A stretch of 64,000 nt of DNA from Acrocarpospora pleiomorpha (GTDB lineage Bacteria; Actinomycetota; Actinomycetes; Streptosporangiales; Streptosporangiaceae): positions 78,113-142,112 of the forward strand of contig NZ_BLAF01000019.1 in assembly GCF_009687885.1 (NCBI RefSeq). Direction: 5' to 3'. Under the pieces are notes generated by a model, which ran no database searches, was not told where the DNA came from, and saw only the letters and a program-made list of their open reading frames with translations. The position numbers were made by a program, and so were the translations under genes. This document shows positions 53,109 through 61,732 of this stretch, piece after piece (within the stretch, counting starts at the first letter, position 1; every line of letters begins with the position of its first letter).

Positions 53109-54152
53109 GCGGAGGGTCCTGGCGTGATCCTGTTCAAGGGCGATGGCGGCGACGGTGTTTCTCAGGTCGCGGATGCCTGGTCTGCCACGTCTTGGGTGGA
53201 TGTTGTTGGTGAGTAGTACGACTGTCAGGGCGTGGCTGGGGTCGATTACCAGGGATGTGCCCGTGAAACCGGAGTGGCCGTAGGCGTTGGAGAGTGGGCC
53301 TACTATCGCGGGGTCGCCGATGCGCACGCCGAGGCCCTGGCGGAAGCCCGCGCCTGTCACGTTCTGGTCGCGTGTCATCTCGGCGACCGTTTCCGGCGAG
53401 AGGACGCCCGCGCCTCCGGTGCGCAACATCTCGCCGAAGCGCAGCAGGTCTCCCGCCGTGGAGAACAGGCCCGCGTGCCCGGTGACGCCGCCGAGCGCGT
53501 GTGCGGTCTCGTCGTGCACCTGGCCCCGCACGCACCCGCCGCGCCAGGCCTTGTGCTCGGTCGCGGCGATTCTGGGCACGAGGCCGGGATCAGGGAGGTA
53601 TGTCGTGTCGGCGAGCCCCAGTGGCCCAGTGACCCGGTCGCGGACGAGCACGTCCAGCGGCGCACCGCCCGCGATCTCGGCGACCCGTCCAAGCGTGATC
53701 ATGCCGACGTCGGAGTAGGCGTATGCCCCGGGCGAGCTCGAGGGCGTGGAAAGCACCAGGTCCCATCGCGGGTCCCCGGGCGGCGCCGCGTCGACACGCT
53801 GTGTGGGCGGCAGGCCGGAGGTGTGCGTGAGCAGGTGTCTGACCGTGACCGCGGGACGGTCGCCGTAGTAGCCGGGCAGCCAGGTCGCGACCGGTTCGTC
53901 GAGCCCGAGGCGCCTGTCCTCGGCCAGGGACAGCACGACCACCGTGGTGAACAGTTTGGTGATCGACGCGATGTCGAAGATGGTGTCGATGCGTACGGCG
54001 GGGCGCTCCCCCGCGAGAGTGCCTGCCGCGTCCGCGTACCTGACGATCTCCCCCGCCACCGCAGCGGCCACGGGAACCCCGTCCACCCCGATAATGGACA
54101 CCGCCGCCGAGGCCGCATCCGGCACCGCCGCCCTGAGCAGGTCGTCAAGCAT
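53097..54152 (-). CDS. amiE: Serine hydrolase of the beta-lactamase family, AmiE-like
   Basis: 351 residues with the class C beta-lactamase/DD-peptidase fold: SITK nucleophile motif, YSD as the Tyr motif, and HSGFTG in place of KTG. No signal peptide, so it is cytoplasmic. In B. subtilis the beta-lactamase-family amidase AmiE strips the peptide from MurNAc within the murQ-nagZ operon. The same linkage here (murQ three bases downstream of its predecessor, nagZ-like gene at the far end) supports that role. Esterase activity is the alternative. Its last codons lie in a minisatellite. Confidence 0.78.
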   Translation of the reverse strand: MLDDLLRAAVPDAASAAVSIIGVDGVPVAAAVAGEIVRYADAAGTLAGERPAVRIDTIFDIASITKLFTTVVVLSLAEDRRLGLDEPVATWLPGYYGDRPAVTVRHLLTHTSGLPPTQRVDAAPPGDPRWDLVLSTPSSSPGAYAYSDVGMITLGRVAEIAGGAPLDVLVRDRVTGPLGLADTTYLPDPGLVPRIAATEHKAWRGGCVRGQVHDETAHALGGVTGHAGLFSTAGDLLRFGEMLRTGGAGVLSPETVAEMTRDQNVTGAGFRQGLGVRIGDPAIVGPLSNAYGHSGFTGTSLVIDPSHALTVVLLTNNIHPRRGRPGIRDLRNTVAAIALEQDHARTLRDPA

Positions 54153-54185
54153 TCGGCCCTCCGCGCTCACTTCAAGAAACACCCG

Positions 54186-55085
54186 TCACGCGTTCAGGGC
54201 GTTGTCCAGGCGTTCCCCTGAGGCGGCGAGGATGACGCGAGCATGATCGGCTGACACCTCGCGTTCGATCATGACGACGGCGGTCTTCAGCTCGAGGTCC
54301 GCGGCCTCCAGGATGGCTCGGGCGTCGTGGAGGCCAACGCCGGTGATGTCACTGACGATGCGAGCGGCGCGATCGGCCAGCTTCGTGTTGGTCGCGGCCA
54401 TCTCGATCATGTGGTTCCCGTAAGTGCGCCCGCACCTGATCATCGTGATCGTAGAGATCATGTTGAGAACCAGCTTCTGAGCAGTGCCCGCCTTCAGTCG
54501 CGTGGACCCGGTCACCACCTCGGGCCCGACGACAACCTCGATGGCATGGTCCGCCGCAGCCGAGAGCGGCCCTCCGGTGTTGCAGGACAGACCCACAGTG
54601 AGCGCGCCAACGCGACGCGCCTCAGTCACCGCAGCGACGACAAAGGGGGCCCGGCCGCTGGCAGAGATACCCACCACGGAGTCGAGCGAGCCAGCACCTT
54701 CAGAACGAATGGCGGCCGCGCCCGCGCCCGCGTCGTCCTCGGCCCCCTCGACGGACCGGACGAGCGCCTCCGCGCCGCCGGCGATGATGCCGCACACCAG
54801 GTCAGGGTCGGTGCCGAAGGTCGGCGGGCACTCAGACGCGTCGAGCACGGCCAGCCGCCCCGACGTGCCCGCGCCGACGTACAGCAGCCGCCCGCCGCGC
54901 GCCATCCGCGCGGCGATCGCGTCGATGGCGGTGGAGATCGCCGGGATGGCGAGGGCCACCGCGCCGGGCACGGTGGCGTCGGCCGCGTTCATGCGGCGGG
55001 CGATCTCCTCGGTGGGCAGCCTGTCGATCCTGCGGTGCCGCGGATCGCTCTGTTCGGTGACCAGCGCGCCAAGCGACTGAGTCAT
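54186..55085 (-). CDS. murQ: N-acetylmuramic acid 6-phosphate etherase
   Basis: 299 residues, a SIS-domain enzyme that splits MurNAc-6-phosphate into GlcNAc-6-phosphate and D-lactate. Signatures are DRLPTEEIARRMNAAD, GRLLYVGAGTSGRLAVLDASE, VVGISASGRAPFVVAA and GSTRLKAGTAQKLVLNMIST. The ATG overlaps the GNAT stop as ATGA. It is the diagnostic gene of the cluster: it fixes MurNAc as an intermediate. The kinase that would make MurNAc-6-phosphate is not in the window. Confidence 0.96.
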   Translation of the reverse strand: MTQSLGALVTEQSDPRHRRIDRLPTEEIARRMNAADATVPGAVALAIPAISTAIDAIAARMARGGRLLYVGAGTSGRLAVLDASECPPTFGTDPDLVCGIIAGGAEALVRSVEGAEDDAGAGAAAIRSEGAGSLDSVVGISASGRAPFVVAAVTEARRVGALTVGLSCNTGGPLSAAADHAIEVVVGPEVVTGSTRLKAGTAQKLVLNMISTITMIRCGRTYGNHMIEMAATNTKLADRAARIVSDITGVGLHDARAILEAADLELKTAVVMIEREVSADHARVILAASGERLDNALNA

Positions 55086-55936
55086 GACACCTCCTTGAAG
55101 CGGCGGCGGTAGAGCCAGAAGACCCGCTCGACGCGCGCGCCGACCGCCTTGGCGTAGAAGTGGATGGGGCCGACCCAGCCGATCTGCGCGCTGCGCAGTC
55201 CGGCGGCGGCCTGGTCGGCGAGGCAGCGCCGCAGGAGGACCCGGCCGACGCCGAGCCCGCGCGCCGCCTCGGCCGTGCCCATGGGGCCGAACCACCGGGG
55301 CCGCGAGCCCCAGGAGGCGAAACCGAGGATCTCGCCCTCGCGGGTGGCGTAGTGGCAGCCGGCCGCCTGCTCGGCCTCCCACGCCCAGGAGTCGTGCCAT
55401 TGTTTCCGCACGAACTCGACCACCTCGGCGCGCTCCCCCGCCGGGGCCGCCCGCACGGCGATCCCCTCGTTCGCGAGGCGGGCGAGGTCGGCGTCGCAGG
55501 AGAGGTCGCCGGTGAGATCGACCGTCATGTTCCAGGCGGCGTGGTACCGCTCGTAGCCGAGGCTCTCGGCGAGGCAGTGGGCGGGGGTGTAGCGCACGTC
55601 GATGCCGGGCCAGGCGTAGCAGGGCGGGTTGGCGGCGAAGCGCGCCTCCTCGGCCCCCCGCGCGCGCAGCCACTCCTCGGCGGCCCCGACCAGCGCGCGG
55701 CCCAGGCCGCGCCGCCGGGCGCCGGGATCGACGGCAAGCAAATCCACATGCCCGATATTTCCGGACATGGAGGCGAAGATCACGCCGTCGAGGTCCGGAG
55801 TGGCGAGCGCGGTCCACTGGCGTCCCGGAGGGGGCGCGGCCAGCCGGGCCACGAGTTCCGGAGCGTCGTCGTCCAGGGTGAGCGCGGCACGGGCCAGCTC
55901 GCCCGCGTCGAGAGGAGCAGAAAGGATGTCGATCAT
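55082..55936 (-). CDS. Tandem-GNAT acetyltransferase in muropeptide operon
   Basis: 284 residues with two GNAT-like halves. The first (about 40-130) has VDLLAVDPGARRRGLGRALV, a good acetyl-CoA site. The second (about 145-284) has PMGTAEAARGLGVGRVLLRRCL. The acceptor may be an amino sugar or a cell-wall peptide, given the neighbours. It overlaps both flanking genes, so it belongs to the operon. Similar GNATs accompany murQ or nagZ genes in other actinomycetes, but no function is assigned. Confidence 0.8.
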   Translation of the reverse strand: MIDILSAPLDAGELARAALTLDDDAPELVARLAAPPPGRQWTALATPDLDGVIFASMSGNIGHVDLLAVDPGARRRGLGRALVGAAEEWLRARGAEEARFAANPPCYAWPGIDVRYTPAHCLAESLGYERYHAAWNMTVDLTGDLSCDADLARLANEGIAVRAAPAGERAEVVEFVRKQWHDSWAWEAEQAAGCHYATREGEILGFASWGSRPRWFGPMGTAEAARGLGVGRVLLRRCLADQAAAGLRSAQIGWVGPIHFYAKAVGARVERVFWLYRRRFKEVS

Positions 55937-56931
55937 GCGCTGGCCTCCACGGGGATGACGGCGCGAGGCCGGGGGTGGAAACAGGCGTGCCCATGCCCCG
56001 TACCGTCCAGAGAAGGCCGTTCACTCTCGCAGCGCTCAGTCCTGAACGGGCACCTGCGCGCGAACAGGCAACCGGTGTCCGCGTGCCGCTCGTCGAGCGC
56101 CTCGGTGGGCACGACCCGCTCCGCCCCCGGCCGCTCGACCCCGCGCAGCACGGGAATCGCCGAGAGCAGCGCCTGCGTGTATGGATGCACAGGCCCGGAG
56201 ATGACGGCCTCGGTGGGCCCGCGTTCCACGACCTGCCCGCGATAGATGACGTACAACTCGCCATCGTCACCGATATACCTGGCCGTGGCGATGTCGTGAG
56301 TGATGAACAGCACGCTGACGTTCAGCCGCTCGCGCAAGTCCTTGAGCAGGGCGAGGATGCCCAGCCGCAGCGACACATCGATCATCGACACGGACTCGTC
56401 CGCGACGAGCACCTCCGGATCGACGGTGAGCGCCCGCGCGATGACAACACGCTGCCGCATGCCACCGGACAGCTGGTGCGGATAACGCGGCAGCACATAC
56501 CCGGGGTCGATGCCCACCAGGGTCAGCAACTCGCGCGCCCGCTCCTCCGCCCACGCTTTCGACCGGCCCATCTGCCGCGCCCGCAGGGCCAGCGGCGCGT
56601 GCAGAGTCTGATGGATCGTGCGAGTCGGGTTGAGCGCCGAGTACGGATCCTGATGAATGAGCTGAACCCTGCGGAAGTACGCCTGCCGCTGCCGATGCCG
56701 CAACCCGGACATCGGTGTCCCATCGATGACGATCTCACCGGAGTCATAGGTCTCCAGCCCCGCGACGATCCGCCCCAGCGTGGTCTTCCCGCAGCCGGAC
56801 TCGCCGATGAACGTGACCGCCCCACCCTTCTCGATGGCGAAGTCCACCCCCCGCAGCGCCTGAACATCACGCCCGCCGAGCAGGTTCCCGCGCTGCTTGT
56901 ACGTCTTGGTGATGCCAGTCCCCGTGATCAC
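55933..56931 (-). CDS. Oligopeptide-type ABC transporter ATP-binding protein (DppF/OppF-like)
   Basis: 332 residues. Walker A GESGCGKTT (43-51), Q-loop LIHQDPYSALNP, signature LSGGMRQR, Walker B EVLVADES with SMID, H-loop FITHDI. The C-terminal oligopeptide-ABC extension contains four Cys-related positions (TGCLFARRCP, ERCES). The Walker B Asp-Glu pair is intact. It partners the next ATPase to drive the importer. Confidence 0.92.
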   Translation of the reverse strand: MITGTGITKTYKQRGNLLGGRDVQALRGVDFAIEKGGAVTFIGESGCGKTTLGRIVAGLETYDSGEIVIDGTPMSGLRHRQRQAYFRRVQLIHQDPYSALNPTRTIHQTLHAPLALRARQMGRSKAWAEERARELLTLVGIDPGYVLPRYPHQLSGGMRQRVVIARALTVDPEVLVADESVSMIDVSLRLGILALLKDLRERLNVSVLFITHDIATARYIGDDGELYVIYRGQVVERGPTEAVISGPVHPYTQALLSAIPVLRGVERPGAERVVPTEALDERHADTGCLFARRCPFRTERCESERPSLDGTGHGHACFHPRPRAVIPVEASA

Positions 56932-57938
56932 ACGTACTCCTTCCGGACGGCGAAATTGACCGGCCGGCCGACCGCGTGGCAGGCGACCGTGCGCCCGCCA
57001 TGGGCGGCGGGAGCCGGGTCCTCGGTGTCGCAGACGGCCATGCGCAGCGGGCAGCGCTCCCGGAACACGCAGCCCTCGGCCGGGATGGTCCCCAGCGTGG
57101 GCGGCCGCCCCGGCAGCGCCGTGGCCTCGCCGATGTCGCCGGACAGGCGCGGGATCGCGCGGATCAGCCCCCGCGTGTACGGATGCCTGGGCGAGCCGAG
57201 CACCTCCATGGTGGGCCCGTGCTCGACGACACGCCCGCCGTACATGACGGCGAGGCTGTCGGTGACCTCGGCCGCGACGCCGATGTCGTGCGTCACGATG
57301 AGCGTGGTGAGCCCGCGCTCGCGGTGCACCTCCCTGACGATCCGCAGGATGGTCGCCTGGGTGATCATGTCGAGGGCGGTGGTCGGCTCGTCGAGCACGA
57401 CCAGGTGGGCGTTGAGCACGAGCGCGAGCATGATGCCGACCCGCTGCCGCATGCCGCCGGACAGCTCGTGCTGGTAGGAGTCGAGCACGCGCCCGCCGTC
57501 CAGCCCCATCCGGCCGAGCAGCGCCCTGGCCTCGCGCAACAGGGCCGGAAGGTCGGCCACGTCGTGCGAGCGGCCGAGATCCAGGAGCTGCTTGCCGACC
57601 GTCTTCAACGGGTTGAGGGAGTTCTGCGCGGCCTGGAAGACGTAGCCCACCTGGCGGCCACGCGCGCGCCGAAGATCGTCCCCGGTCAGCCGCACGACAT
57701 CCCCGAGACCGTCGATCTCGACGCTCCCGCCGGAGATCCGTCCGGGCGGCTGGACCGCGTTGAGCAGGGACAGCGCGAGCGTGGACTTGCCCGAGCCGGA
57801 TTCGCCGACGATCCCGGTGATGGTGCCGGGCGCGAGCGTGAGCCCGACACCCGCGAGGGCGGGCAGCTCGCCCATCGGCGTCCGGTAGACGACGGTAAGG
57901 TCCTGAACGCGCACCCCGGGCGCGAAAGATTCGGTCAT
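56928..57938 (-). CDS. Oligopeptide-type ABC transporter ATP-binding protein (DppD/OppD-like)
   Basis: 336 residues. Walker A GESGSGKST (45-53), Q-loop VFQAAQNSLNP, signature LSGGMRQR, Walker B LVVLDEPTTALD, H-loop VTHDI. The C-terminal RECP-type region (CVFRERCPLRMAVCD) is typical of the peptide/nickel subfamily. It overlaps the downstream ATPase gene by four bases. Confidence 0.92.
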   Translation of the reverse strand: MTESFAPGVRVQDLTVVYRTPMGELPALAGVGLTLAPGTITGIVGESGSGKSTLALSLLNAVQPPGRISGGSVEIDGLGDVVRLTGDDLRRARGRQVGYVFQAAQNSLNPLKTVGKQLLDLGRSHDVADLPALLREARALLGRMGLDGGRVLDSYQHELSGGMRQRVGIMLALVLNAHLVVLDEPTTALDMITQATILRIVREVHRERGLTTLIVTHDIGVAAEVTDSLAVMYGGRVVEHGPTMEVLGSPRHPYTRGLIRAIPRLSGDIGEATALPGRPPTLGTIPAEGCVFRERCPLRMAVCDTEDPAPAAHGGRTVACHAVGRPVNFAVRKEYV

Positions 57939-57944
57939 CTGCCC

Positions 57945-58841
57945 CTACTCCTCACGCAGCCGTGGGTTGAAGATCTCGTCCATCGCGTCGACGACCAGCA
58001 CGATGCCCAGCGTCAGCAGCAGGATCGCCAGCAGCGGCGCCAGCAGGTACGGCAACGCCGCCGCGCTCGTCAGCGCCCCGCCGCCGAAGACCGCGAGGTT
58101 CAGCATCACGCCCCAGTTGTTGGCGTCGAACGGCAGCACACCCAGGAAGAACAACCCCACCTGCGCATAAATCGCCCCGGTAACAGCAATGAGCATGTTC
58201 ATCGCGATATACGGCGCCATGCTGGGCAGCAGCTCGCGCCCGACGATGTGCCGGGTGGACAGGCCGAGGCCCCTGGCCGCCTCGATGAACCCGCGCTCGC
58301 GCAGGGACAGCGTCTGGGACCGCACCGCGCGGGCGATGCCGCCCCAGCCGAGCACCCCGAGCACCACGCCCATCTCCAGCGGGCTGGTGAACTTCCACAC
58401 GGTGGACAGCACCAGCAGCAGCGGCAGCCCGGGGATGGTGAGCTGCAGGTCGGTGAGGCGCATGAGCACGGTGTCCCAGCGCCCCCGGTGGAACCCGGCC
58501 AGCAGCCCGATCCCGGTGCCGAGCGCGACCGTGATGACGGCCGTGGCGAGTCCGGCGAGCAGGACGTACCGGGTGCCGGTGACGACCAGGGCGAGCACGT
58601 CGGTGCCCTCGAAGTCGGTGCCGAAGGGATGGGCCCAGCTCGGCGCGGCATACAGCGCGTTGTCGTCGCGGGGCAGCGGGCTCGGGTAGAGCAGCGGCCC
58701 GAACACGCCCATGAACGCGAACAGGGCGACGATGGCGACGCCCGCCATCCGGCTGGGTTTGCGCCGCATCACCCGCAGCACGCCGCGCCAGAAGTTGCGC
58801 CGCGGGGTGGCGGGAGCGGGCAGCAGTTGCGTGACGCTCAT
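57945..58841 (-). CDS. ABC transporter permease (DppC/OppC-like)
   Basis: 298 residues, six transmembrane helices, with the coupling motif EAARGLGLSTRHIVGRELLPS (EAA loop). The N-terminal cytoplasmic tail before the first helix is typical of DppC. Its ATG overlaps the DppB-like stop as ATGA. It pairs with that permease to form the channel. Confidence 0.92.
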   Translation of the reverse strand: MSVTQLLPAPATPRRNFWRGVLRVMRRKPSRMAGVAIVALFAFMGVFGPLLYPSPLPRDDNALYAAPSWAHPFGTDFEGTDVLALVVTGTRYVLLAGLATAVITVALGTGIGLLAGFHRGRWDTVLMRLTDLQLTIPGLPLLLVLSTVWKFTSPLEMGVVLGVLGWGGIARAVRSQTLSLRERGFIEAARGLGLSTRHIVGRELLPSMAPYIAMNMLIAVTGAIYAQVGLFFLGVLPFDANNWGVMLNLAVFGGGALTSAAALPYLLAPLLAILLLTLGIVLVVDAMDEIFNPRLREE

Positions 58842-59842
58842 GCCGCGCCTCCCGTCCGGACCCGGGGGTCGATCACGGCGTACAGCAGGTCGGCCGCGAT
58901 GTTGGCGACGACGATCGCCACGGTGATCACCAGGAAGGTCCCGCCCATCAGGGCGTAGTCGCGCGCGCCGATGCTGTTGACGAGCAGCAGGCCGAGCCCC
59001 GGATAGTTGAAGATCGTCTCGATGAAGATGGCGCCGCCGAAGAGCATGCCGAGCGACAGCGCCAGGATCGTGAACAGCGGCAGGATCGCGTTGCGGGCGA
59101 TGTATCGGAACAGCACACCGCGTTTCAGGCCGCGCAGTTCGGCGGCGAGGATGAAGTCGTCGCCGAGCACGGTGGCCACGCTCGACTTCATCGCCAGGAT
59201 CCAGCCGCCGTAGCTCGCCAGCGCGTACGTCAGGACCGGCAGCGTGGCGTGCTGGACCAGCGAGACGAGATAGCCCGCGTTGAAGCCGGGCTCGAAGGCG
59301 ATGTCCACCGGACCGCCCGCGGGCAGGATCGGCCACAGGGTCGTGAAGATGGCCGTGACCAGCAGCCCGATGACGTACTGCGGCACGCCGTGCAGCAGCG
59401 AGCCGGAGATGGCGAGCGCGTCGCCGAGCTTGCCGGAGCGTTTGATCGCCGCGTAGACGCCCAGCGTCACCCCGAGCAGGAAGCTCAGCAGGGTGCCGCC
59501 GAGCACGGGCAGGACGGTCCACTTGGCCGCCGACCCGATGAGCGTGGCCACGCCGGTGCCCGGGGTGCTGAGCGACTGGCCCAGGTCGCCGTGGATCAGG
59601 CCGTTCAGGTAGCCGGTGTACTGATCCCACAGGCTGCCGGTCGGCAGGAAGCCGTACAGCGCGGCCGTGGCCCGTTCGGCCTGGTCGGGGCCCATGCCTT
59701 GTTCGATCAGTTTTTCGTACTGGCCCCTGACGGGGTCGCCGGGGATGTTGCGGATGATCACGAAGCTGATCGTGGTGACCACCCAGATCATGGCGAGCCC
59801 GCGGGCCAGGTGGCCCGTGAGACGCCGTATGACGGTGTTCAT
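58838..59842 (-). CDS. ABC transporter permease (DppB/OppB-like)
   Basis: 334 residues, six transmembrane helices with a long first periplasmic loop (GDPVRGQYEKLIEQGMGPDQ). The EAA loop reads AAELRGLKRGVLFRYIARNAIL. An ATGA overlap joins it to the substrate-binding-protein gene. It is the first permease of the importer. Confidence 0.92.
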   Translation of the reverse strand: MNTVIRRLTGHLARGLAMIWVVTTISFVIIRNIPGDPVRGQYEKLIEQGMGPDQAERATAALYGFLPTGSLWDQYTGYLNGLIHGDLGQSLSTPGTGVATLIGSAAKWTVLPVLGGTLLSFLLGVTLGVYAAIKRSGKLGDALAISGSLLHGVPQYVIGLLVTAIFTTLWPILPAGGPVDIAFEPGFNAGYLVSLVQHATLPVLTYALASYGGWILAMKSSVATVLGDDFILAAELRGLKRGVLFRYIARNAILPLFTILALSLGMLFGGAIFIETIFNYPGLGLLLVNSIGARDYALMGGTFLVITVAIVVANIAADLLYAVIDPRVRTGGAA

Positions 59843-61623
59843 GAGCCTGCCTTCTCTTTGATCATGCCGAGCTGCATCCACACGCCCGCCGGGAGCCGCA
59901 GCACGTCGCTGTCGGCGGGCGGCCAGCCGGTGTAGCGGGAGGTGCTGACGAACTGGGTGTTGACGTAGTCGTAGAGCTGGATGACGGGAAGCTGCTGGTT
60001 GGTGAGCCTGGCCAGCGTGCCGACGATCCGCCGCTGCTCGTCCGGGCCCGCCGCGTTGAGCCGGCTGGTGAGCACGCCCGGGTTGACCCCGTCGATGGTC
60101 TCGGGCCCGCCCATCCAGTTGCCCTGCGTGCCCGGCGGCACGTGCGTGAGCTGCCCCGCGAGGAGCTGCCATCCGTTGGCCGACCCGTAGATCCGCTGGT
60201 AGATGTTGTACGGCGACGGGCCGAGCGCCATCAGCCAGAACCCGACGTCATACTTCCCGGCCGCCAGTTCGTCCAGGTACAGCGTGTAGTCCGCCGCCGT
60301 GAGCACGGTCGCGTCGATGCCGTGGTCGTTGAGCTGGCTGGTGATGGCCTTGGCGGCGGCGACCCAGTCGGAGAACGACGCCGGGACGTGGATCTCCACC
60401 TTCCACGGCGTGCCGTCCGGCATCGCCCACTTCCCGCCCTTCCTGGTCATCCCGGCGGCTTCCAGCTCCTTGGCCGCCTTGGCCGGATCGACCTGGTACT
60501 GGTCCAGCTCGCCGATCCCGTCCCCCAGCCAGGCCTGGGCCGACTTCGCGTGGATGCCGGTGGTCGTCTTCGCGGGGGTGCCCGCCTCCGGCGAGGCCAC
60601 CTTGGTGACCTGGCCGCGGTCGATCAGATACGCCAGGGCTCTGCGCACGTGCACGTTGTCGTACGGCTTGCGCGTCTGCCCGAAGGCCATCGAGACCGCG
60701 ACCGGCGAGAAGCCCTTGACCACCTCGTTGCCCTCGGTCTCGCGGATGCGCTTCAGCACCCCGGTCGGCACCGCCGTGAAGGGCGCGCTGTCGAGCGAGC
60801 CGGAGATCAGGTAGTTCCAGATCTGCTGGTTGCCCGTGTAGTTGAGCACCTTGACCCGGTCGGGGGCGATGTTGTGGTTCGCGTAGAAGTACTTGTTCCG
60901 CACCAGCAGCGCCTCGCCCGGGTTCACCCGCTCCAGCGTGAACGGGCCCGCCGAGACGTCCTTGGCCGGGGCGAAGGAGATGACCTTCTCCGCCAGCCCG
61001 GTGATCCGCGCCTTGGCCTGCTCGACGGCGGGCCCGGTCCCCCTGGCCGCCTTCAGCGTGGTCCAGAAGTCGGCGGGCAGCAGCCCGCCGAAGACGTGCG
61101 CGGGCACGACGACGGTCGACAGCACGTTGCGGAGGAACAGGTTGCTCTTGCTGGCCCCCTGCGTGACCTTGACGGTCCGCTCGTCCACCACCCGCACGTC
61201 GGCCGCCGAGCCGGCCGCCTTCGGGTCCACCGCGTACGCCGTGCCGCCCTGGGTGTAGGCGAGGCCGATGGAGGTGCGCACGTCCTCGCTGGTCACCGGC
61301 TTGCCGTCGGACCATCTGGCCTTCGGCTGCAGGTGGATGACCACCTCGCCCTGGTCGGGCGTGACGGTCCAGCTCGCGGCGATGCCCGGGTAGAACCGGT
61401 TGGGGTCGACCGGGTCGTTCTTGGGCCACGCCAGCGTCATCGCGTCGTAGCCCAGGAACGTGTTGCCCTGGGGATTGAACGGATTGATCGGCGCGGTGGC
61501 GTCGATCTGCTTGGCGCCGTCGATCGTGGTGTAGACGCCCGAGTCGGCGGACCTCCCCACGCCGCCACACGCGGTGGCGGTGGCGATCAGCGCGGTGACC
61601 GTAATCGCCGCGAGTCGTCTCAT
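59839..61623 (-). CDS. Lipoprotein substrate-binding protein of peptide-type ABC importer (SBP_bac_5)
   Basis: 594 residues. A lipoprotein signal (LAAITVTALIATATAC, Cys19) tethers it outside the membrane. The SBP_bac_5 pattern includes VVIHLQPKARWSDGKPVTSEDV, VRRALAYLIDRGQVTKVA, and a C-terminal LPVIQLYDYVN. The family binds peptides and also oligosaccharides and muropeptides. With NagZ, AmiE and MurQ in the same operon, a GlcNAc-MurNAc-peptide or MurNAc-peptide is the likely ligand. A promoter precedes it. Confidence 0.92.
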   Translation of the reverse strand: MRRLAAITVTALIATATACGGVGRSADSGVYTTIDGAKQIDATAPINPFNPQGNTFLGYDAMTLAWPKNDPVDPNRFYPGIAASWTVTPDQGEVVIHLQPKARWSDGKPVTSEDVRTSIGLAYTQGGTAYAVDPKAAGSAADVRVVDERTVKVTQGASKSNLFLRNVLSTVVVPAHVFGGLLPADFWTTLKAARGTGPAVEQAKARITGLAEKVISFAPAKDVSAGPFTLERVNPGEALLVRNKYFYANHNIAPDRVKVLNYTGNQQIWNYLISGSLDSAPFTAVPTGVLKRIRETEGNEVVKGFSPVAVSMAFGQTRKPYDNVHVRRALAYLIDRGQVTKVASPEAGTPAKTTTGIHAKSAQAWLGDGIGELDQYQVDPAKAAKELEAAGMTRKGGKWAMPDGTPWKVEIHVPASFSDWVAAAKAITSQLNDHGIDATVLTAADYTLYLDELAAGKYDVGFWLMALGPSPYNIYQRIYGSANGWQLLAGQLTHVPPGTQGNWMGGPETIDGVNPGVLTSRLNAAGPDEQRRIVGTLARLTNQQLPVIQLYDYVNTQFVSTSRYTGWPPADSDVLRLPAGVWMQLGMIKEKAGS

Positions 61624-61651
61624 GAACTGCTCCTGGATGCCGATTGCGTGG

Positions 61652-61681
61652 ACCTTACGCGCGGGCTCCCAGGCCCGTCAA
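61652..61681 (-). promoter_or_regulatory. Promoter of the muropeptide ABC operon
   Basis: On the minus strand, TTGACG (61676-61681) and TAAGGT (61652-61657) are 18 bp apart, with a start codon about 29 bases downstream and CAGGAG before the ATG. Two AT-rich blocks just upstream (GAAGAAAATTATTGAC and GGTAAAAATTAACTCC) break the local GC bias and are likely MurR sites. Confidence 0.65.
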
Positions 61682-61732
61682 TAATTTTCTTCCGCGACGG
61701 CAAACGTGGAGTTAATTTTTACCAATGCCCGT

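Noticed and set aside
53097..54152. Secreted class C beta-lactamase (antibiotic resistance)
   Set aside because: No signal peptide, the Tyr motif reads YSD, and it is linked to murQ and nagZ; an AmiE-like role fits better.
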